From: JAAYBY01 sp964654125
Lineage (GTDB): Bacteria > Bacillota > Clostridia > Saccharofermentanales > UBA5734
NCBI GenBank assembly: GCA_964654125.1
Contig: CAZZGG010000103.1
Coordinates: forward strand, 1 to 9,180
Direction: 5' to 3'
Length of the DNA: 9,180 nt
Below are positions 6,438 to 9,180 of this stretch, piece by piece (positions within the stretch are counted from its first letter, which is position 1; each line of letters begins with the position of its first letter). The translations under genes and the position numbers were made by a program. The notes under the pieces are model-generated. The model saw only the letters and a program-made list of their open reading frames with translations. It was not told where the DNA came from and searched no databases.

Positions 6438-7205
6438 GTGAAACGTACAATCGTTTCAAATATTAGGCAAGCCATTGTAAACCGCAACTTTTTGCTTAGC
6501 GCAATTGGTGTGGTTCTGGTCGTATTCCTCTCTTCCACCGAGAGCATCATTGAAATGTTTCGCATGGATGCTGCGCTAAAGCCCAATGGATTTTATGCGC
6601 TGTTAGTACTTGGAGCGCTATCAACGAATAGTATGACATTGGTGCTACCCATATTCTGCGCGCTGCCGTACACCGCGTCGTTTGTCGACGATATAAAAAG
6701 TGGTTTTATCAAGCAATATCTGCACCGTACCGATATTAAAAACTACACCGCAGGAAAACTCATCGCCTGCGCACTTTCTGGCGGTTTGACGCTGGTTGCA
6801 GGATTGCTGCTGGCCTGTGGCATATCGGCATTGGTGTTCACACCGATAGAAGCTGGGCTTGTTAAAGGCGTGGTAATGCAACCATATTTCGTGCAGTTTC
6901 TGACACGTGTGCTGCTATTTTTTTGTTCAGGTGCTTTCTGGTCTGTCTTAGGCATGACACTGGCGGCAATAACAGGCAGCAGATACATGGCCTTCGCATC
7001 ACCGTTTATTCTGTACTATATCTTGATTATACTCAACGAACGCTATTTCCCCAGTCTGTATGTGCTGTACCCTAAGGAATGGCTTAACCCGACTGATTTT
7101 TGGGTGATGGGGAAATTAGGTGTGATGCTGTTATTACTGGGGCTTTTGATCATCGAATCATTAGTGTTCGGATTTGCCGTTAGGAGGAGAATTCGACAGT
7201 TATGA
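6438..7205 (+). CDS. ABC-2 type transporter permease (cassette 2, subunit B)
   Basis: 255 residues from GTG 6438, placed by a very strong GGGAGGAGGAA at 6420-6430 with a seven-base gap. Six hydrophobic segments lie at about 18-33, 64-82, 107-134, 154-178, 183-199 and 225-246, ending in the basic tail RRRIRQL. The region at about 69-122 aligns by eye with the 259-residue permease of cassette 1. Base composition is strikingly different from that relative: a 60-base sample at 6781-6840 is about 57% GC against about 22% in a sample of the first cassette (1801-1860). Its stop overlaps the next start by ATGA (7202-7205), so the two permeases are translationally coupled. In function it is a membrane subunit of an exporter of unknown substrate, possibly of the BcrB or lantibiotic-immunity class. 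Confidence 0.87.
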   Translation: MKRTIVSNIRQAIVNRNFLLSAIGVVLVVFLSSTESIIEMFRMDAALKPNGFYALLVLGALSTNSMTLVLPIFCALPYTASFVDDIKSGFIKQYLHRTDIKNYTAGKLIACALSGGLTLVAGLLLACGISALVFTPIEAGLVKGVVMQPYFVQFLTRVLLFFCSGAFWSVLGMTLAAITGSRYMAFASPFILYYILIILNERYFPSLYVLYPKEWLNPTDFWVMGKLGVMLLLLGLLIIESLVFGFAVRRRIRQL

Positions 7206-8098
7206 AGCAAGCAAGGCAATCCTTCTCTGTGGCATTTTATAACTTCCGTCAATGGCACAAAAACCCACGCATTTTCATTACATATGCACTGGCGTTCATA
7301 CTGTGCTTTCTGCTATCCGACAAGGCGGTCAATTTCGCGCGGGAATATAAAACAACAATGCAGATTGTGGAAGCTTTTGTCTGGACGTTTGGCGATTCCA
7401 ACTCTATCCTGCTCTCGTCGCTGCTGCTCGTGCTGCTGTTTGCAGACATGCCGTTTCTGTCGCCCGGAACACCTTACTATCTATCACGCATCAATCGCAG
7501 AACTTGGGTTATAGGGCAGGCTATCTATATCATTGGCGCAACAAGCTTGTATCTCTTGTTCGTACTCGCAGCGACGTCGCTACTGTGCATGACGCAATCT
7601 TTTAGCGGCAACATGTGGAGTGAGACAGCAGCCATACTTGGCTATTCCGGTGCAGGCAAGGCAGTGGCACTACCGGCATTAGTCAAAACATTGGAGATGT
7701 CCACGCCATATCAAGCCATGGCAACGATATTTCTGTTAATGCTGCTGTATGCGCTACTGATGGCGTTCATCATGTTGGCGTTCAACATTCACAAGGGTCA
7801 GCTTGCTGGTGTTGTGAGCGCATTCGCCTTTAGCCTGTATGGATTTTTGCTAAACCCGCAAACTCTCAAAACCATATTTCTTTTACCAGACGAGCTCATT
7901 TATAAAGCCAATGTGGCGGTGGGCTGGCTATCACCGCTTAATCACGCCGCCTACCATATGCACAACTTTGGCTATGATCTACTTCCGCGTTTAGGGACGA
8001 CTTATGCTATTTTCAGTGGGCTGATCATATTGTGTTTTCTATTGACACTTCGAGCGGTACATAGGTATAGCTTTATCTTCACAGGGCTGGAAGGATAA
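7202..8098 (+). CDS. ABC-2 type transporter permease (cassette 2, subunit A)
   Basis: 298 residues from ATG 7202, with AGGAGGAGAA within the end of the previous gene. Hydrophobic segments are at about 24-41, 68-86, 103-130, 171-196, 198-218 and 264-284. Between the third and fourth lies a loop of about 40 residues, and before the last a loop with the histidine-bearing stretch LSPLNHAAYHMHNFGYD. The motif SRINRRTWVIGQ at about 95-106 matches SKIGNRNKWAIKK of the 285-residue permease in cassette 1, and the helix pattern is the same. It likely pairs with the 255-residue permease to form a heteromeric channel driven by the ATPase at 8234. A gap of 135 bases separates it from that gene, unlike the tight spacing elsewhere, and the gap holds what may be an eroded coding segment. 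Confidence 0.87.
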   Translation: MKQARQSFSVAFYNFRQWHKNPRIFITYALAFILCFLLSDKAVNFAREYKTTMQIVEAFVWTFGDSNSILLSSLLLVLLFADMPFLSPGTPYYLSRINRRTWVIGQAIYIIGATSLYLLFVLAATSLLCMTQSFSGNMWSETAAILGYSGAGKAVALPALVKTLEMSTPYQAMATIFLLMLLYALLMAFIMLAFNIHKGQLAGVVSAFAFSLYGFLLNPQTLKTIFLLPDELIYKANVAVGWLSPLNHAAYHMHNFGYDLLPRLGTTYAIFSGLIILCFLLTLRAVHRYSFIFTGLEG

Positions 8099-8100
8099 TC

Positions 8101-8268
8101 AGCGCAACAAACAAGTTAGGCAAAGAAACGGCTGAGCTTGTCTGTACGCCAAGGATCGTAAAGAAGAGTAGTGAAGGCAGGTGGCTATGGTTAACAGAAG
8201 AAAAAACAGATCTGAGAACTGGAGAGTTATTTTATGGATATAGCTATCAGCATAAAGAATGTATATAA
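8101..8268 (+). pseudogene. Possible gene remnant between permease and ATPase
   Basis: This 135-base gap and the first bases of the ATPase gene stay open in one frame for 55 codons, but no ATG, GTG or TTG start occurs in it. The translation has a protein-like make-up, including SSEGRWLWLTEEKTDLRTGE and then LFYGYSYQ, and ends at TAA 8266-8268. It may be the tail of a gene lost by deletion, or simply chance. I do not recognise it. A short ATG-started reading frame (8187-8243, 18 residues) in another frame has no better support. Confidence 0.25.
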
Positions 8269-8878
8269 GAGATTTGGTGAGGACACGGTACTAAGCAGCG
8301 TTTCTCATGATTTTGAAGAAGGTAAGATTCACGGCATCGTGGGCAACAATGGTTCTGGAAAGACAGTGCTCATGAAATGCATCTGTGGCTTCTTGCTGCC
8401 CACCACAGGCCAAATATTTGTACGATATAAGCAGGTCGGAAAAGATATGGACTTCCCGGACGATCTTGGGTTGATCATCGAAACGCCGGGGTTTTTGCCA
8501 AGCGCATCGGGATTGAAGAACCTTGAGATATTAGCTTCATTAAACAAGAAGATCAATCGGGAAACTATCTGCAACACCATTAAGCGCGTAGGACTGGATC
8601 CAAACATAAAAAAACCGGTGGGTAAATATTCACTCGGTATGCGGCAAAGATTGGGCATCGCACAAGCCATCATGGAGAATCCGTCCATACTCATACTGGA
8701 TGAGCCACTGAACGGTCTTGACAAAAGTGGGGTGAAGGATATGCGTGAGCTGATAAAAGGACTACGGGAGCAAGGCAAGACCATACTGCTTGCCAGTCAC
8801 AATCAGATGGACATTGACGAACTGTGCGATACAGTTTGTGAGATGGATGCCGGCATTTTGACAGTGATGCGGTCATGA
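8234..8878 (+). CDS. ABC transporter ATP-binding protein (cassette 2)
   Basis: 214 residues from ATG 8234, with GGAGAG seven bases upstream. It is a complete BcrA/NatA-like nucleotide-binding domain: Walker A GNNGSGKT at 37-44, signature YSLGMRQ at 132-138, Walker B SILILDEP at 151-158, D-loop GLD at 161-163 and switch histidine H189 in SHN. The usual Q-loop glutamine is replaced: where the cassette 1 ATPase reads IEQPGILP, this one reads IETPGFLP, with Thr at 84. Such variation occurs among BcrA-like ATPases and need not abolish activity. The two ATPases are plainly paralogous, for example NKKINRETI against NKKVSKIDI, and GLDPNIKKP against GLDPQDKKP. It follows the two permeases and presumably powers them. 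Its stop overlaps the start of a broken downstream gene. Confidence 0.96.
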   Translation: MDIAISIKNVYKRFGEDTVLSSVSHDFEEGKIHGIVGNNGSGKTVLMKCICGFLLPTTGQIFVRYKQVGKDMDFPDDLGLIIETPGFLPSASGLKNLEILASLNKKINRETICNTIKRVGLDPNIKKPVGKYSLGMRQRLGIAQAIMENPSILILDEPLNGLDKSGVKDMRELIKGLREQGKTILLASHNQMDIDELCDTVCEMDAGILTVMRS

Positions 8879-9104
8879 ATAAAATAATAGGCTGGGAAAA
8901 ACCAAAACAGGAAACAAGTCCTAGTCAGATTTAACCTAACTATGATTCACTGGTGCAGTTATAGTGGTCTTTAGCAGCCGTCTTTGATAATAATCATTAT
9001 CAGGGAGATGCCTATACAATCCAGCTGACGCAAATGGTAAACAGGAAGTCAGCTACATCGTCAGCAAAGCAGATGAGCCGACTAAACTAGTCGCTTGCAG
9101 CTAA
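8875..9104 (+). pseudogene. Decayed small gene after the second ATPase
   Basis: ATG 8875 overlaps the ATPase stop by ATGA, the arrangement of a coupled gene. The frame gives MNKIIGWEKPKQETSPSQI, then TAA at 8932-8934, continues PNYDSLVQL, then TAG at 8962-8964, and continues WSLAAVFDNNHYQGDAYTIQ to about 9033. A one-base shift near 9034-9036 restores an open frame, GKQEVSYIVSKADEPTKLVA, which closes at TAA 9102-9104. Joined, it would be a protein of about 76 residues. Two stops in one frame plus a single shift into another protein-like frame suggest recent loss of function. The family is not recognised, and I see no signal peptide or membrane segment. Confidence 0.5.
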
Positions 9105-9162
9105 TAGACGATCATAGATAGATAAGCATAGATTTTCATGGAACTAAATAAACCCTAAAAGC

Positions 9163-9180
9163 AAAGGTATTGATTATGGC
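9163..9180 (+). other. Possible start of a downstream gene
   Basis: AAAGG (9163-9167) lies eight bases before ATG 9176, a normal site and spacing, but only one full codon and part of the next fall within the window, so nothing can be said about the product. The stretch 9105-9162 is noncoding and AT-rich, with a short ATAGATAGATA repetition at about 9114-9124. Confidence 0.3.

Noticed and set aside
7643..7666. GYSGAGKA in the 298-residue permease as a P-loop
   Set aside because: It lacks the required GK[ST] ending and lies in a loop of a membrane protein.
8329..8876. Long minus-strand reading frames opposite the second ATPase
   Set aside because: They are shadows of the ATPase gene, which has all its nucleotide-binding motifs; the antisense translations show no domain or start signal.

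Overview
The window looks like an accessory region of a low- to mid-GC Gram-positive bacterium, most likely a member of the Clostridia. The support is strong AGGAGG-type ribosome binding sites, tightly coupled genes (TAATG and ATGA overlaps), lipoprotein-type signal sequences and BcrA/NatA-like ABC ATPases. Species cannot be told from the sequence.

Layout. (1) Positions 1 to about 790 hold the left end of an IS110-family insertion sequence on the minus strand: the N-terminal 181 residues of its DEDD recombinase (the rest lies beyond the left edge) and, upstream of it, a noncoding stretch with an extended -10 promoter and a 187-nt segment closed by a perfect 12-bp inverted repeat. That segment is the candidate bridge RNA of the element. 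(2) Positions 807-6326 hold an AT-rich, plus-strand operon: a small Sec-exported protein (838-1275), a strong hairpin, a putative lipoprotein (1347-2639), an ABC-2 permease (2674-3531), an ABC ATPase (3531-4178), a second permease (4189-4968) and a second lipoprotein (4965-6326). (3) Positions 6420-8878 hold a second ABC cassette of visibly higher GC: permease (6438-7205), permease (7202-8098) and ATPase (8234-8878). Its three proteins resemble those of the first cassette pairwise, but the gene order differs. (4) Positions 8875-9104 hold a decayed small gene that overlaps the second ATPase by ATGA and carries two in-frame stops and one frameshift. A new gene may start at 9176.

How it may work together. 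Each cassette has two different six-helix permeases and one ATPase, which is the make-up of heteromeric ABC-2 transporters such as bacteriocin or lantibiotic export/immunity pumps. In the first cassette the transporter is encoded with a small secreted protein and two predicted surface lipoproteins. This suggests an unassigned exported-peptide, self-protection or envelope-stress system. The substrate cannot be named from sequence. The change in base composition, the decayed genes around the second cassette and the nearby insertion sequence all point to a mosaic, transferred region.
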